A model generated the notes under the pieces. It was given only the letters and a program-made list of their open reading frames with translations, did not search any database and was not told the DNA's origin. DNA of 64,000 nucleotides from Neisseriaceae bacterium CLB008 (lineage in GTDB: Bacteria > Pseudomonadota > Gammaproteobacteria > Burkholderiales > Neisseriaceae). The position numbers and the translations under genes are program-made. The DNA lies in assembly GCA_041228285.1 (NCBI GenBank), contig CP166133.1:2141380-2205379 (forward strand). The letters run 5' to 3'. Shown in pieces: positions 15,949 to 25,808 of the stretch (positions are counted from its first letter, which is position 1; each line of letters opens with the position of its first letter).

Positions 15949-18633
15949 TCACTCTAGGCTAGGTGCTGGCTGTAGCGGCAAGGTAAACCAAAAATGGCTG
16001 CCAGCACTGTCGCTGCGTAACGCCGCATCAATGTGCCCAGCATGAGCGGTTACGATGGTTTTGGCAATACTTAAACCCAAACCCGTACCGACTTTGTGGC
16101 TTTCTTTTTCGCCGCGGCTAAATTTTTGAAACAGTTCGGCCACTTGCTCAGGCTGTATGCCTTGACCGTGATCCAAGACCGACACCTGCAAGCATTGTGC
16201 CAACACCTTCACCTCAATGGTTACTTCGGCCGGCGCAGGGCTATAGTGAATGGCGTTGTCCACCAGATTGCTTAACACGCGCTCAATCAACACCCCATCA
16301 CAGGCCACCAACGGGCAATCTGCTGCTATGTGGGTATGGAACGTCACTTCTGGATGGGCAAACAAGGTGGCCCGCGTCACGCTGCCCACCAGCTCTTCCA
16401 TTGAATGCCACTCCTTGTGTAAAGAAAATTCAGCGCTTTGTAGGCGCGCCATTTCCAATAGATTAGACACCATGGCATACAGCCTTTGAGCGCAGTCATG
16501 AATGGCGTTGAGGCTATCGCCCACTTGCTCTGGCGCCAGCTTTTGCTGGGCTTTAGCCAACCATTCGGCTTGCGCCATCAGCGCCGTCAGCGGCGTGCGT
16601 AAATCGTGTGAAATCGTCGCCAACAGCGTATTGCGCATTTGTTCTGAAGCAATCCCCATCGTGGCCTGCTGGGCCACGGCGGCAAAGTGAATCCGTTCCA
16701 AGGTTAAGGCTACTAAGCTGGCCAGCACATCGAGCTGACGCCGCTTTTCGGGCAACCACAAGGACTGTGGATCATCAGGCGCAATCGCCAAAATGCCGCG
16801 AATACGAATGGGGGCCTTGAGCGGCAAATACAAATAAGGGTGTTTGGGCAAGGTGTGGGTGCCAAAACCGGCCTCTTGTTGATGAGCATACGCCCACTGC
16901 GCAATGGGCAAATCAATGCCGTCAGCCGACTGCGTCTGTTGTAATTGTTCGTCTAGATTAGGCAGCAAAAAGGCCACTTTACCTTTAAATTCTTGCAACA
17001 AGATTGCCTGGCTTTGCCGAATGATCTCATCAAACTCCAACTGCCCGGACAGGTTTTTGGCAAACTCAAACAGCGAAATGGCACGTTGCTCGCGCCGATT
17101 GGCCATGCGTGCGCGCAGCTTGAGCGACAAGGCATATTGACCGGTCAAGAGCCCCACCCCCAGCATCACCACGAACGTGATCACATACTGCACATCGCCC
17201 ACGGCAAAAGAATGGCGCGGCATCACAAAGCCAAAGTCAAACAGCGCCACCGTAATGAATGATGCAAACATGCCTACGCTGCGGCCATAGCGCACGCTCA
17301 TCGCGACCACCAAAACCAAAAACAGCATGATGATGTTGGCGTTGTCCAAGACATCGGCCAGCGGATACAACAACAGACTCAAGGCACAGCTGGCCAGCAG
17401 CGTCACCCCGTAGGGCCATAGGCGCGCGCGCCAAGCGCTCTTAGCCGCAGCCACCGGCGCCGTCGGCATAGCCTGGCGCTCCACCTTACTGGATGCCTCG
17501 GCCCCGCCGCTGCCAACGTGCACCACGTTGATCTCAGGCGCCAGAGCGCGAATCTGTTGCGCCACGCTACGCCGCCACGGCCAGCGCGACCATCCAACTA
17601 AACACATCACATGGGCAAGATTATGCGCCCGTGCGTAAGCAACCCACTCTGGCACAGACTGTTCGCCTTGCGTGTAAGCTGTTTGCGCCCCCAAACTGGC
17701 CGCAAAGCGCAGCTGCGCCGTCACCGCCGCCTGCCGAGCCTGAGCCGCTTTATGTCCGCTGGGCGTGTCGACAAACAACACATGCCACTCACCGCCCAAC
17801 TGTCCAGCCAAACGCGCGCCGCTGCGGATCAAATGCTCATCGTCAGCCCCTCCGCTTAAGCACACCAGCACGCCTGCATCGGTCTGCCAGACGCTGTGAA
17901 TGGCTTCGCGCTGACGATGGGTTTTCACGTCGGCCTCAATGCATTCAGCCGTACGTCGCAGCGCAATCTCTCGCAAGGCGATTAAATTACCTTTTTTAAA
18001 AAAATGCTGATGCGCCCGCTGCGCCTGAGCCTGGGCATAAATGTGACCATCTTGTAGACGCTTGGTTAACTCTTGTGCCGTGGCGTCCACCAGCACGATC
18101 TCATTGGCACCATCAAAAAACGAATCGGGCACGGTTTCGTGAATCGCCACCCCGGTAATGTGGGCCACCACGGCATTCAGGCTGTCTAGATGCTGCACAT
18201 TCAGAGTGGTCCAGACGTTGATGCCTAAATCCAACAGTTCGGCCACATCCTGCCAGCGCTTAGGGTGGCGCGATCCCACCACGTTGCTGTGGGCCAGTTC
18301 ATCCACCAGCAGCAGTTCGGGCCGAGCCAAAATGGCAGCATCCAAATCAAATTCCAGCACGGGCTTACCGTGAAACAACCACGTTTTTTTGGGCAGCGTT
18401 GGCAAACCTTCTGCCTGCGCCATCGTCGCCGCTCGCCCGTGGGTTTCCACCACGCCAACTAAAACGTCTCCCCCAGCCGCCTGAACCTCTTTGGCCGCCT
18501 GTAACATGGCGTAGGTTTTCCCAACCCCGGCCACAGCGCCCACATAGATCCGCAGCTTACCCCGCTTTTGGGCGCGCTCATCGGCCTGTAACGTGTGCAA
18601 CAAGTGATCGGGGTCTAGGGTTTGATTCATCAT
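15949..18633 (-). CDS. kdpD: Osmosensitive potassium channel sensor kinase KdpD
   Basis: Inner-membrane sensor histidine kinase/phosphatase responding to potassium limitation or turgor and controlling KdpE. The 894-residue protein has an N-terminal KdpD domain with Walker A GAVAGVGKT (about 32-40), a Usp-like region, four closely spaced membrane segments in the middle (about 405-505), a GAF-like region, then HisKA with phosphoacceptor His in TISHDLRTPLTAL and an HATPase domain (NLVDNAIHYSP, DHGQGI, GTGLGLSIAK). Length and order match full-length KdpD. Its start overlaps the end of kdpC by four bases, implying translational coupling. Confidence 0.96.
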   Translation of the reverse strand: MMNQTLDPDHLLHTLQADERAQKRGKLRIYVGAVAGVGKTYAMLQAAKEVQAAGGDVLVGVVETHGRAATMAQAEGLPTLPKKTWLFHGKPVLEFDLDAAILARPELLLVDELAHSNVVGSRHPKRWQDVAELLDLGINVWTTLNVQHLDSLNAVVAHITGVAIHETVPDSFFDGANEIVLVDATAQELTKRLQDGHIYAQAQAQRAHQHFFKKGNLIALREIALRRTAECIEADVKTHRQREAIHSVWQTDAGVLVCLSGGADDEHLIRSGARLAGQLGGEWHVLFVDTPSGHKAAQARQAAVTAQLRFAASLGAQTAYTQGEQSVPEWVAYARAHNLAHVMCLVGWSRWPWRRSVAQQIRALAPEINVVHVGSGGAEASSKVERQAMPTAPVAAAKSAWRARLWPYGVTLLASCALSLLLYPLADVLDNANIIMLFLVLVVAMSVRYGRSVGMFASFITVALFDFGFVMPRHSFAVGDVQYVITFVVMLGVGLLTGQYALSLKLRARMANRREQRAISLFEFAKNLSGQLEFDEIIRQSQAILLQEFKGKVAFLLPNLDEQLQQTQSADGIDLPIAQWAYAHQQEAGFGTHTLPKHPYLYLPLKAPIRIRGILAIAPDDPQSLWLPEKRRQLDVLASLVALTLERIHFAAVAQQATMGIASEQMRNTLLATISHDLRTPLTALMAQAEWLAKAQQKLAPEQVGDSLNAIHDCAQRLYAMVSNLLEMARLQSAEFSLHKEWHSMEELVGSVTRATLFAHPEVTFHTHIAADCPLVACDGVLIERVLSNLVDNAIHYSPAPAEVTIEVKVLAQCLQVSVLDHGQGIQPEQVAELFQKFSRGEKESHKVGTGLGLSIAKTIVTAHAGHIDAALRSDSAGSHFWFTLPLQPAPSLE

Positions 18634-19217
18634 GGTGTAGGCTTCGCTAACTGATCTAAACGGTCATTTAATAACAATACATTAATCCTATTTTCACCAA
18701 ATAGCCATGTCGATCGCACTGCCTGTTCGGCAATCAAAGCCCGTAGCTGAGCTTCATCCAGCGCCCGTGCCTGGGCCACGCGCGGCACCTGATACTCGGC
18801 CGCCGCTAGGCTGATGTCTGGATCTAGGCCGCTGGCCGAATGGGTCACTAAATCCACCGGCACCGAATGAGCAGCGGCCCCTGCTGGCGCTAAGGCACTG
18901 AGGCGCTGAGCCACTGATTCTGTCAGACGTGGATTACTCGGCCCTAGGTTGGCGCCACCAGAGGCTAGGCTATTGTAGGCATGATCGCCCGCTCCCGATG
19001 GCCGTCCCCAAAAGTATTCAGGGCCAATAAAGTTTTGCCCAATCAAAGCCGAGCCAATGACTTTGCCTTCGCGCCAAACCAGGCTGCCCGCGGCCTGCTG
19101 CGGAAACCACCATTGCCCTAAAGCCGTCACGCTCAAGGGGTAAACCACGCCCAATAGCAGCGACAGAAACACCAATACGCTGACCGCAGGGCGCAGCAAA
19201 GAATGATTTGTTTGCAT
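18630..19217 (-). CDS. kdpC: Potassium-transporting ATPase KdpC subunit
   Basis: Small subunit of the high-affinity K+ pump KdpFABC, with one N-terminal membrane helix and a periplasmic domain. The 195-residue protein has the hydrophobic segment around 11-32 including YPLSVTALGQ, and the conserved FWGRPS, NLGPSNP and DLVTHSASGLDPDIS segments. It lies 25 bp after kdpB with AAAGGAAAAG upstream of the ATG, and overlaps kdpD by four bases. Confidence 0.96.
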   Translation of the reverse strand: MQTNHSLLRPAVSVLVFLSLLLGVVYPLSVTALGQWWFPQQAAGSLVWREGKVIGSALIGQNFIGPEYFWGRPSGAGDHAYNSLASGGANLGPSNPRLTESVAQRLSALAPAGAAAHSVPVDLVTHSASGLDPDISLAAAEYQVPRVAQARALDEAQLRALIAEQAVRSTWLFGENRINVLLLNDRLDQLAKPTP

Positions 19218-19242
19218 TTCTTTTCCTTTTTCAACCTCTGGC

Positions 19243-21321
19243 TTAAGCCATCCAGGTCAAGACTACGTCAATCAATTTAATGCCGATAAAAGGCACCACC
19301 AAACCCCCTAGCCCATACCAAAAAATGTTTTGGCGCAGCAGCTGGACGGCGCTTAAGGCACGGTAGCGCACCCCTTTCATTGCCAAAGGAATCAGCGCAA
19401 TGATGATCAGGGCATTGAAAATCACGGCCGCCAAAATAGCAGACTCAGGGCTGTGTAAGCCCATCACGTTCAACGCGGCCAGCTGCGGATATAAAGGGGT
19501 AAATAAAGCCGGAATGATGGCAAAGTATTTAGCCACATCGTTGGCGATGGAAAACGTGGTCAGAGCACCGCGCGTCATCAACAGCTGCTTGCCGGTTTGC
19601 ACCACTTCGATCAGCTTGGTGGGGTCGGAATCCATGTCGACCATATTGCCGGCCTCCTTTGCCGCCTGAGTACCCGAATTCATGGCCACCGCCACATCGG
19701 CTTGAGCCAAAGCAGGCGCATCGTTGGTGCCATCGCCCGTCATGGCCACCAGCAGGCCTTGCTGCTGATAGCTGCGAATCATATTGAGCTTGTTTTCTGG
19801 CGTGGCCTCGGCCAAATAATCATCCACCCCCGCCTCAGAGGCGATTGCCGCAGCGGTTAAAGGGTTGTCACCGGTAATCATCACCGTCTTGATGCCCATT
19901 TCCCGCAGTTGGGCAAAACGGCGGCTCATATTGGGTTTCACCACGTCTTTCAGGGCCAAACAGCCGATCACCCGATCGCCCACGGCCACCACCAAGGGCG
20001 TGGCGCCTTCTGCGGCAATGAAGTCCACCTGTTTTTGCACCGCGCTCGGAAAGCTTGCCCCTTGAGCCTCAACGTAAGCCTTAATCGCCTGCGATGCGCC
20101 TTTACGAATCGCCAGCAAAGCGCCATCCACCTCAATGTCAACACCGCTCATGCGCGTTTGCGCCGTGAACGGCACCGCCGTCAATGCAGGCCATTGCTGC
20201 TGTAAAGCGTCTGCGGTCAGCTCTGGCTGTTTGATTTGGGCCAAGGCCACGATGCTGCGCCCTTCTGGCGTTTCGTCTGCCTGCGAGGCTAACCACGCTT
20301 TTTCAGCAAAATCAGCTGGGCGAATGCCCACGGCCGGATAAAAAGCGCTGGCCTGGCGATTACCAAACGTAATGGTGCCGGTTTTATCTAACAGCAAGAC
20401 GTCGATATTGCCCGCCGTCTCCACCGCCCGCCCTGATTTGGCCACCACGTTTTTGGCCATCATGCGGCTCATCCCTGCTACGCCAATGGCCGACAATAAG
20501 CCACCGATGGTGGTGGGAATCAAGCACACCAGCAGCGCGATCAAAGACACAATGGCCAGCGGCGCCGTGGCATCGCCCACGGTAGCGGCAAATACCGAAA
20601 ACGGCAGTAGCGTGGCCACCACCATCAAGAAGATTACCGTCAAGGTCACCAGCACAATGGTCAAAGCCACCTCATTGGGGGTTTTCTGGCGCTTAGCGCC
20701 TTCCACCATGCCAATCATCTGGTCAATGAATGACTCGCCAGGATTGGCGTTGATGCGCACCTTCAACCAGTCCGACACCAGCCTTGTGCCCCCCGTCACC
20801 GAGCAAAAATCACTGCCCGCGGCCCGAATCACGGGCGCCGATTCACCCGTAATCGCCGATTCGTCCACAGAAGCCACGCCCTCGATCACCTCACCATCCA
20901 TAGGCACCAGCTCACCCGCCTGAACATACACCACGTCGTTGATGCGTAAGTCGCTGGAGGCCACAATTTCTTGCTGCTCTTGCCCTTTTTTCATGCGCAA
21001 ACGGCAAGCCGACACCGTTTGCTTCAGTTCCTTCAGCGAAGCGGCCTGAGCCTTACTTTTACCTTCGGCATAAGCTTCTGCAAAGTTAGCAAACAGCAAG
21101 GTAAACCACAGCCACGCGGTTAACGTCACCACAAAGCTCGCATTATCCGCACCTTGCCACAGCGCCTGTAGCGCTAAACCGGTACTGAGTAAACTGCCCA
21201 CATACACCACAAACATTACCGGATTGCGCAGCTGCGCCCGAGGGGTGAATTTCCACAAAGCGTCTTTAACCATTTGCATGGTCGCTGCCGTCGTTAAAGC
21301 GCTCGTTTTTTCAGTTAACAT
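19243..21321 (-). CDS. kdpB: Potassium-transporting P-type ATPase KdpB subunit
   Basis: Catalytic P-type ATPase subunit of KdpFABC, using ATP to drive K+ uptake through KdpA. I choose the ATG at 21321 (692 residues, MLTEKTS) because AAGGA lies six bases upstream; longer starts at 21327 and 21345 have worse spacing, and the latter would overlap kdpA. Key motifs are TGES (about 159-162) in the actuator domain, the phosphorylated Asp312 in DKTGTIT, the [10 protein letters not shown] membrane segment, and [11 protein letters not shown] in the P domain. All catalytic residues are present. Confidence 0.96.
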   Translation of the reverse strand: MLTEKTSALTTAATMQMVKDALWKFTPRAQLRNPVMFVVYVGSLLSTGLALQALWQGADNASFVVTLTAWLWFTLLFANFAEAYAEGKSKAQAASLKELKQTVSACRLRMKKGQEQQEIVASSDLRINDVVYVQAGELVPMDGEVIEGVASVDESAITGESAPVIRAAGSDFCSVTGGTRLVSDWLKVRINANPGESFIDQMIGMVEGAKRQKTPNEVALTIVLVTLTVIFLMVVATLLPFSVFAATVGDATAPLAIVSLIALLVCLIPTTIGGLLSAIGVAGMSRMMAKNVVAKSGRAVETAGNIDVLLLDKTGTITFGNRQASAFYPAVGIRPADFAEKAWLASQADETPEGRSIVALAQIKQPELTADALQQQWPALTAVPFTAQTRMSGVDIEVDGALLAIRKGASQAIKAYVEAQGASFPSAVQKQVDFIAAEGATPLVVAVGDRVIGCLALKDVVKPNMSRRFAQLREMGIKTVMITGDNPLTAAAIASEAGVDDYLAEATPENKLNMIRSYQQQGLLVAMTGDGTNDAPALAQADVAVAMNSGTQAAKEAGNMVDMDSDPTKLIEVVQTGKQLLMTRGALTTFSIANDVAKYFAIIPALFTPLYPQLAALNVMGLHSPESAILAAVIFNALIIIALIPLAMKGVRYRALSAVQLLRQNIFWYGLGGLVVPFIGIKLIDVVLTWMA

Positions 21322-21332
21322 AGCCATTCCTT

Positions 21333-23039
21333 TTAATGCATCCACTGTAGATGTTCAATCACAGGACCCAGCACCAGTGCCGGCAAATAGGTTAAGGCGC
21401 CCACTAACACAATGACGCCCAGCAAGAGGCACATAAACAATGGGCCGTGAGTCGGTAAAGCGCCGTCAGAGTGGGTGCGTTTTTTCTTGGCCATGCCACC
21501 GGCGACGGCCAACACCGCCACAATCACCCCAAAGCGCCCGATGAGCATGGCAGCCGCTAAAGCGTAGTTATAAAACGGCGTGTTCGCACCTAAGCCTGCA
21601 AAGGCACTACCGTTATTGTTGGCCGCCGACGTAAAGGCATACAGAATTTGGCTAAAGCCATGCGCTCCTGGATTGGTGACGCCGGCTTGGCCCACGTCAG
21701 TCACTGCCGCCACGGCGCTGCCCAGCAACACCAAGCACGGTACCGTCAACAACGCTAACGAGACGGCTTTCATTTCGCCTGCCTCAATTTTCTTGCCCAA
21801 ATATTCTGGGCTGCGACCAATCATCAAGCCAGCCAAGAACACCGTCAAAATCACCAACAGCAGCATGCCATAGAGACCAGAACCCACGCCGCCATAGATC
21901 ACTTCGCCGGTTTGCATCAACACCATCGGCACCAAGCCGCTTAACGGCAGGAGCGAATCGTGCATATTATTGACGGCGCCACAAGAAGCCGCCGTGGTCA
22001 CAGCGGTAAACAAAGCCGACGCCACGATGCCAAAGCGCGTTTCCTTACCCTCCATATTGCCGCCCGCCTGGAGGCCAGCTTGCCAACTACTGTCAACGGC
22101 GGAGCCCAGAACGGGATTGGCCTGCTGTTCGAAGTAAAAAATCACCATCACCAGCAACACAAACAGCGTGGTCATAGTGGCGTACAGCGCCCACCCTTGA
22201 CGGGCGTCGCCGACCATACGGCCAAAACAAAAGCAAAGAGACACGGGCAGCAGCAAAATCAGGCTGATTTGCACAAAATTGGTTAAACCCGTGGGATTTG
22301 AAAATGGATGAGCCGAGTTGGCGTTAAAAAAACCACCGCCGTTGGTGCCCAAAAGCTTAATCGCTTCTTGCGAGGCATTAGGCCCCATCGGCAATACCTG
22401 TGCCATGCCTTCTAAACCAAGGCTAGGAACGTAATCTGCCAGGTTTTGGATCACCCCTTGGCTGACAAAAAAGAGCGCCGCCAGCACCGAAATCGGCAGC
22501 AAGACCCACACGCACAAGCGCACCATGTCTACCCAAAAATTGCCCACGCCCTCAGCTTCATGACTGCATAAGCCCCGAATCAAGGCAAACACCACCGCCA
22601 TGCCGGTAGCCGCAGACAGAAAGTTTTGTAGCGCCAAGCCCAACATTTGGGTGACGTAGCTCATGCTGCTTTCACCGGCATAACCCTGCCAGTTGGTGTT
22701 GGTGACAAAGCTGACGGCAGTGTTCAGCGCAGAATCTACGCTGGGTGCGGCAAAACCTTCTGGATTCAAGCCCAAATGGCCTTGGCCAAGCTGCAAAGCC
22801 AAAAGGCACAGCAGGCCCAAACCATTGAACAACAAAAGTGCACTGGCGTAGCGCCGCCAGCTCATATTGGCGCCAGCATCTACGCCCAATAACGCATACC
22901 CCTTCACGGCCCATGCGTGTGCGCGCTGAGTCAGCGGCAGAGGGCTGGCCACCTTGGCCAAATACAGGCCTAAGGGATAGCCAAGCACGGTTAACAGCGC
23001 CAGATAGCTGATTAATAAAGCCAAAGCCTGAGTCATCAT
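21333..23039 (-). CDS. kdpA: Potassium-transporting ATPase KdpA (K+ channel-like subunit)
   Basis: Membrane subunit that binds and conducts K+, related to Trk/Ktr-type channels. The start at 23039 gives 568 residues beginning MMTQALALL, matching the family length; a longer reading covers kdpF in another frame and is rejected. The four selectivity-filter-like regions are visible around [33 protein letters not shown]-type AASCGAVNN, and [16 protein letters not shown] inside the end of kdpF provides the ribosome binding site, so kdpF and kdpA translation are probably coupled. Confidence 0.96.
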   Translation of the reverse strand: MMTQALALLISYLALLTVLGYPLGLYLAKVASPLPLTQRAHAWAVKGYALLGVDAGANMSWRRYASALLLFNGLGLLCLLALQLGQGHLGLNPEGFAAPSVDSALNTAVSFVTNTNWQGYAGESSMSYVTQMLGLALQNFLSAATGMAVVFALIRGLCSHEAEGVGNFWVDMVRLCVWVLLPISVLAALFFVSQGVIQNLADYVPSLGLEGMAQVLPMGPNASQEAIKLLGTNGGGFFNANSAHPFSNPTGLTNFVQISLILLLPVSLCFCFGRMVGDARQGWALYATMTTLFVLLVMVIFYFEQQANPVLGSAVDSSWQAGLQAGGNMEGKETRFGIVASALFTAVTTAASCGAVNNMHDSLLPLSGLVPMVLMQTGEVIYGGVGSGLYGMLLLVILTVFLAGLMIGRSPEYLGKKIEAGEMKAVSLALLTVPCLVLLGSAVAAVTDVGQAGVTNPGAHGFSQILYAFTSAANNNGSAFAGLGANTPFYNYALAAAMLIGRFGVIVAVLAVAGGMAKKKRTHSDGALPTHGPLFMCLLLGVIVLVGALTYLPALVLGPVIEHLQWMH

Positions 23040-23040
23040 T

Positions 23041-23130
23041 TTAAAATGCCTCCGCTTTAAGTAAGGCGTACAGCAAGTACGCCAACAGAGCCACAACGCC
23101 AAGCGCGAGGCATGCATACAGCACAGTCAT
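23041..23130 (-). CDS. kdpF: KdpF small membrane subunit of the K+ pump
   Basis: A 29-residue single-membrane-helix protein that stabilises the KdpABC complex. The minus strand reads M-T-V-L-Y-A-C and continues through a hydrophobic helix to the C-terminal AYLLYALLKAEAF, which closely matches the KdpF ending GYLVYALINAEAF in E. coli. AGGAAA lies about eight bases upstream of its ATG, and its stop is one base before the kdpA ATG. Position, length and sequence all agree; the gene is too short for standard ORF thresholds and is easily missed. Confidence 0.93.
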   Translation of the reverse strand: MTVLYACLALGVVALLAYLLYALLKAEAF

Positions 23131-23160
23131 GTGTATTTCCTAAGGATGAGGACAGGATTC

Positions 23161-23229
23161 ATCATAGGAAAAACCGCATCAAAATGACGTAAAGACTCGG
23201 GGCCAGCGTATAAAAATAGTGTAAAAATA
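23161..23229 (-). promoter_or_regulatory. kdp promoter region with KdpE-like site
   Basis: On the minus strand two near-identical 9-mers, TTTTTACAC and TTTTTATAC, lie 11 bp apart (plus-strand 23208-23216 and 23219-23227), closely resembling the T-rich KdpE box of E. coli kdp. A TATGAT -10-like hexamer at 23166-23161 with only a weak -35 places the site about 60 bp upstream of the predicted start, as in E. coli. This fits an activator-dependent promoter. Confidence 0.6.
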
Positions 23230-23293
23230 AAGGAGAATCGGCATGAGGGCGCCGAAAAGACGCCCATGCCTATGGTGAAGCGAACGCTTAGAC

Positions 23294-24199
23294 CTAAGCG
23301 AGCGTTTGAAAATGTGTGACCAAGACGTCAAGCAGTTGGCCCACAGCAGGCGCTCTATAGTCTCGGGTAGGATAAGCCGCCAACAGCGTCAGCGCCAAAG
23401 GCGCCTGAGGCAAGGTCAAAATCTGTAGGCGCCCAGCAGCAACGGCTTCGGCGCAGGCCGACTGAGCCAGAATCGCAAACCCAACCCCCGCCAAGGCTGC
23501 CTCTGTCGCCATTAGGCCGCTGTTGACCCGGTAGTGACTGTGCACATTGACGGTTTCAATGCGGCCATCGGCGTGGGCAAATTGCCACGGCAGACCCTCA
23601 AGCGCACTCAGCGTGGTGATGCAGGGCAAACGCTTCAGTTGAGCCAAGGTTTTAGGCTGGCCCACACGGGCAATCAGCTCAGGCGCCGCCACCACCACGC
23701 TGGGAAACGTAGCCAGCGGCCGCACCACAATGCTGCTATCAGCCAGCGCACCACGGTGAAACAACAGGGCTAAATCGACGTTTTCTTGTAAAATTTCCAC
23801 GCCCGCGGCACTGGTTTGAATACTGAGCTGTAGGCGCGGATGGGCCCGTGCAAACGCCGCCAAGACTCCACCCAAAAGCGCTGGCCCCCCTTCGCTTGGC
23901 AAGGACAGGCGTAAAGTGCCGACCAGCTCGTCTTGAGCCGCACCCAATTGGGCTTCGGTGCGCGCCAGCTGCGCCAACAGCGGCTGCGCATCGGCGTACA
24001 GCAACCGCCCCGCTTCGGTTAGGCGCATGCTGCGGGTACTGCGCACCAGCAGCAAAGCCCCTAAGTGTGCTTCTAGCTGGGCGACGGCTCGGCTCACATT
24101 AGAGCTGGGCATGCTTAAGGCCTTAGCGGCACCGATAAAGCTACCCGCTGCAACCACCTGCACAAACACGCGCAGCGCGTTTAAATCCATAGCGGCCAT
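23294..24199 (-). CDS. LysR family transcriptional regulator
   Basis: DNA-binding regulator of 301 residues. The N-terminal winged helix-turn-helix spans about residues 4-62 (DLNALRVFVQVVAAGSF, then SMPSSNVSRAVAQLE as the recognition region), followed by a periplasmic-binding-protein-like effector domain. The start is at the first or fourth codon (MAAMDLNAL); the second Met is equally plausible. It is divergent from an MFS transporter gene 100 bp away, which is its most likely target. The short intergenic region holds ATTAA/TTAAT-rich sequence but I could not fix a T-N11-A operator with confidence. Confidence 0.92.
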   Translation of the reverse strand: MAAMDLNALRVFVQVVAAGSFIGAAKALSMPSSNVSRAVAQLEAHLGALLLVRSTRSMRLTEAGRLLYADAQPLLAQLARTEAQLGAAQDELVGTLRLSLPSEGGPALLGGVLAAFARAHPRLQLSIQTSAAGVEILQENVDLALLFHRGALADSSIVVRPLATFPSVVVAAPELIARVGQPKTLAQLKRLPCITTLSALEGLPWQFAHADGRIETVNVHSHYRVNSGLMATEAALAGVGFAILAQSACAEAVAAGRLQILTLPQAPLALTLLAAYPTRDYRAPAVGQLLDVLVTHFQTLA

Positions 24200-24301
24200 G
24201 ACACTATCCCGTTTACGATATCAATAAAACCCATTTTAGCAGACTAATCCCAAAATCAACGATGATTTATCCTAATGCTTTCTCATTAATCGGTACGACT
24301 C

Positions 24302-25492
24302 ATGACCCTATTTCATCCTCAGCCCGCCCTGCGCACTGCGTTTGTCATTGCCCTAATCCAATTCGCCAACGCCTTGGAATACATGATGATTAACCCTATA
24401 TTCCCCTATATGGCCAATACGCTAAAGCTACCCGTCAGCCATGCTGGCTACGTCTCTGGCGCGTATACCTTGGCTTGTGTCTTGTCTGGACTGGCGGCCT
24501 ATAAGATCGTGGACCGCTTCCCTAAAAAAAAGCTCTTGACGCTTAACCTATTGCTACTGGGCCTAATGACGGCACTGATGCCTTATGCCACCTCCTGGTC
24601 AAGCCTCATCGCAATTCGATTCGGTGCCGGCCTATGTGGCGGCCTGACTTTGGGTGTCGGGATGGCGCTGCTGCTGAACCAAACCCCACCGGCGCTACGC
24701 GGCAAAGCCATCGCCACCGTGCTGGCAGCGTTTTCCGTAGTCAGTATTGTGGGCCTGCCGCTGGCCTTACTCGTCGCCAATCATCTCGGCTGGCAGTGGT
24801 CATTCTGGCTAGTGGCTGGACTATGCTTACTGTGTGTGCCCTTATTGCATGCGCTGGTGGCGGCAGAGGCCCCGTCCTCACGCCCAGAGCCCCAGCAAAC
24901 CCTAAGCCTCAGCCCACGCTTGCTTTGGGGCGTCGGCGCCAGCGCGCTGACCAATTTCAGCCCGTTCTTGCTGATTCCCTTATTGGCGCCCTTATTCACC
25001 GACCTTTTGGCCCAGCCGCTAAGCCAGCTACCGCTGCTGTTCCTTGGCGGTGGCCTCAGCGCTTTGGCCGCCACCAAGCTCGCCGGCAAGGCCTGTGATC
25101 GCTATTCACCACTCAACGTCGCCACGGCCGCCACGGCTTTATTCCTGCTCAGCCTATTGCTGTTAGCGCTACCCCTACCCACTACGTTCAAAGCCTATGG
25201 CTTTATGCTGCTCTTTATGTTCGGCACCTATGGACGCATGGTCGCCGCCACCGTCCTCGCCGCAGCCATACCGACGGCCGCCCAGCGCGGTGGTTTTAGC
25301 GTATTGCAAACCGCCTGCAACCACCTCAGCGCCAGCGCCGCCTTCGGCTTACCGGCGTGGTGGCTGCACAATCAGGCCTTCAGCCAAAGCAACCTATGGC
25401 CCTTAGTCCTGCTAGCAGGCATCAGCGCCCTATCTTTACTGCCTTATCTGAGCAAGCTTAAAGGCATGGCTCAGCCAGAATCCATTCAGTAA
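24302..25492 (+). CDS. MFS transporter, DHA1/AraJ-like
   Basis: Predicted inner-membrane 12-helix proton-driven transporter of 396 residues, probably an exporter. The N-terminal half shows the family segments AGYVSGAYTLACVLSGL and the cytoplasmic loop DRFPKKKLL after helix 2, and GGLTLGVGMALL in helix 4. It resembles sugar-efflux and drug-efflux members of the DHA1 group; the substrate is unknown. It is divergent from the LysR gene, which probably controls it. No terminator follows immediately; the next 300 bp contain a repeat element and a terminator belonging to efeB. Confidence 0.85.
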   Translation: MTLFHPQPALRTAFVIALIQFANALEYMMINPIFPYMANTLKLPVSHAGYVSGAYTLACVLSGLAAYKIVDRFPKKKLLTLNLLLLGLMTALMPYATSWSSLIAIRFGAGLCGGLTLGVGMALLLNQTPPALRGKAIATVLAAFSVVSIVGLPLALLVANHLGWQWSFWLVAGLCLLCVPLLHALVAAEAPSSRPEPQQTLSLSPRLLWGVGASALTNFSPFLLIPLLAPLFTDLLAQPLSQLPLLFLGGGLSALAATKLAGKACDRYSPLNVATAATALFLLSLLLLALPLPTTFKAYGFMLLFMFGTYGRMVAATVLAAAIPTAAQRGGFSVLQTACNHLSASAAFGLPAWWLHNQAFSQSNLWPLVLLAGISALSLLPYLSKLKGMAQPESIQ

Positions 25493-25571
25493 GGTAGCGG
25501 TATTTTTGATGGATGAGCGGGTGATTAATGTTTGTTTTTTGTCGCTAATAGATGGATTATTTACCGTCGCC

Positions 25572-25661
25572 TAGGGTGGGTAAAGCGTAGCCTACCCACC
25601 ACTCCTAACGTGCTTACGTGCCCAGATTTAAAACCCGCGTGGGTCACGACCCACCCTACGC
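25572..25661. repeat. Dispersed palindromic repeat (copy A)
   Basis: Intergenic element made of two parts: 25572-25600 (GGGTGGGTAAAGCGTAGCC core) and 25637-25661, a hairpin with arms GTGGGTC / GACCCAC. Related sequence recurs at 45134-45238 with the parts in the opposite order. Short repeats of this GGGTGGGCAAAGCG type are widespread in intergenic DNA of proteobacteria. I see no gene in 25493-25808. Confidence 0.6.
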
Positions 25662-25753
25662 TTAAGGGCCTACGCTGTAGACGTAAAAAAGAGCAGAGAG
25701 AGAGATACAACAAACCAGAGAACGATCGTTGACATATCCCCCCCCCATGATAC

Positions 25754-25779
25754 AAAAAGCCCCAGCAAGCCGGGGCTTT
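25754..25779 (-). terminator. Rho-independent terminator of the efe operon
   Basis: Stem AAAGCCCC / GGGGCTTT with an eight-base loop and a plus-strand A5 run, 30 bp past the efeB stop codon. Confidence 0.85.
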
Positions 25780-25808
25780 AATTCAAAATCAGACCAACCA
25801 CCTAAATG

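Noticed and set aside
25532-25732. 66-codon frame after the MFS gene
   Set aside because: It lies in the dispersed repeat and has no coding evidence.
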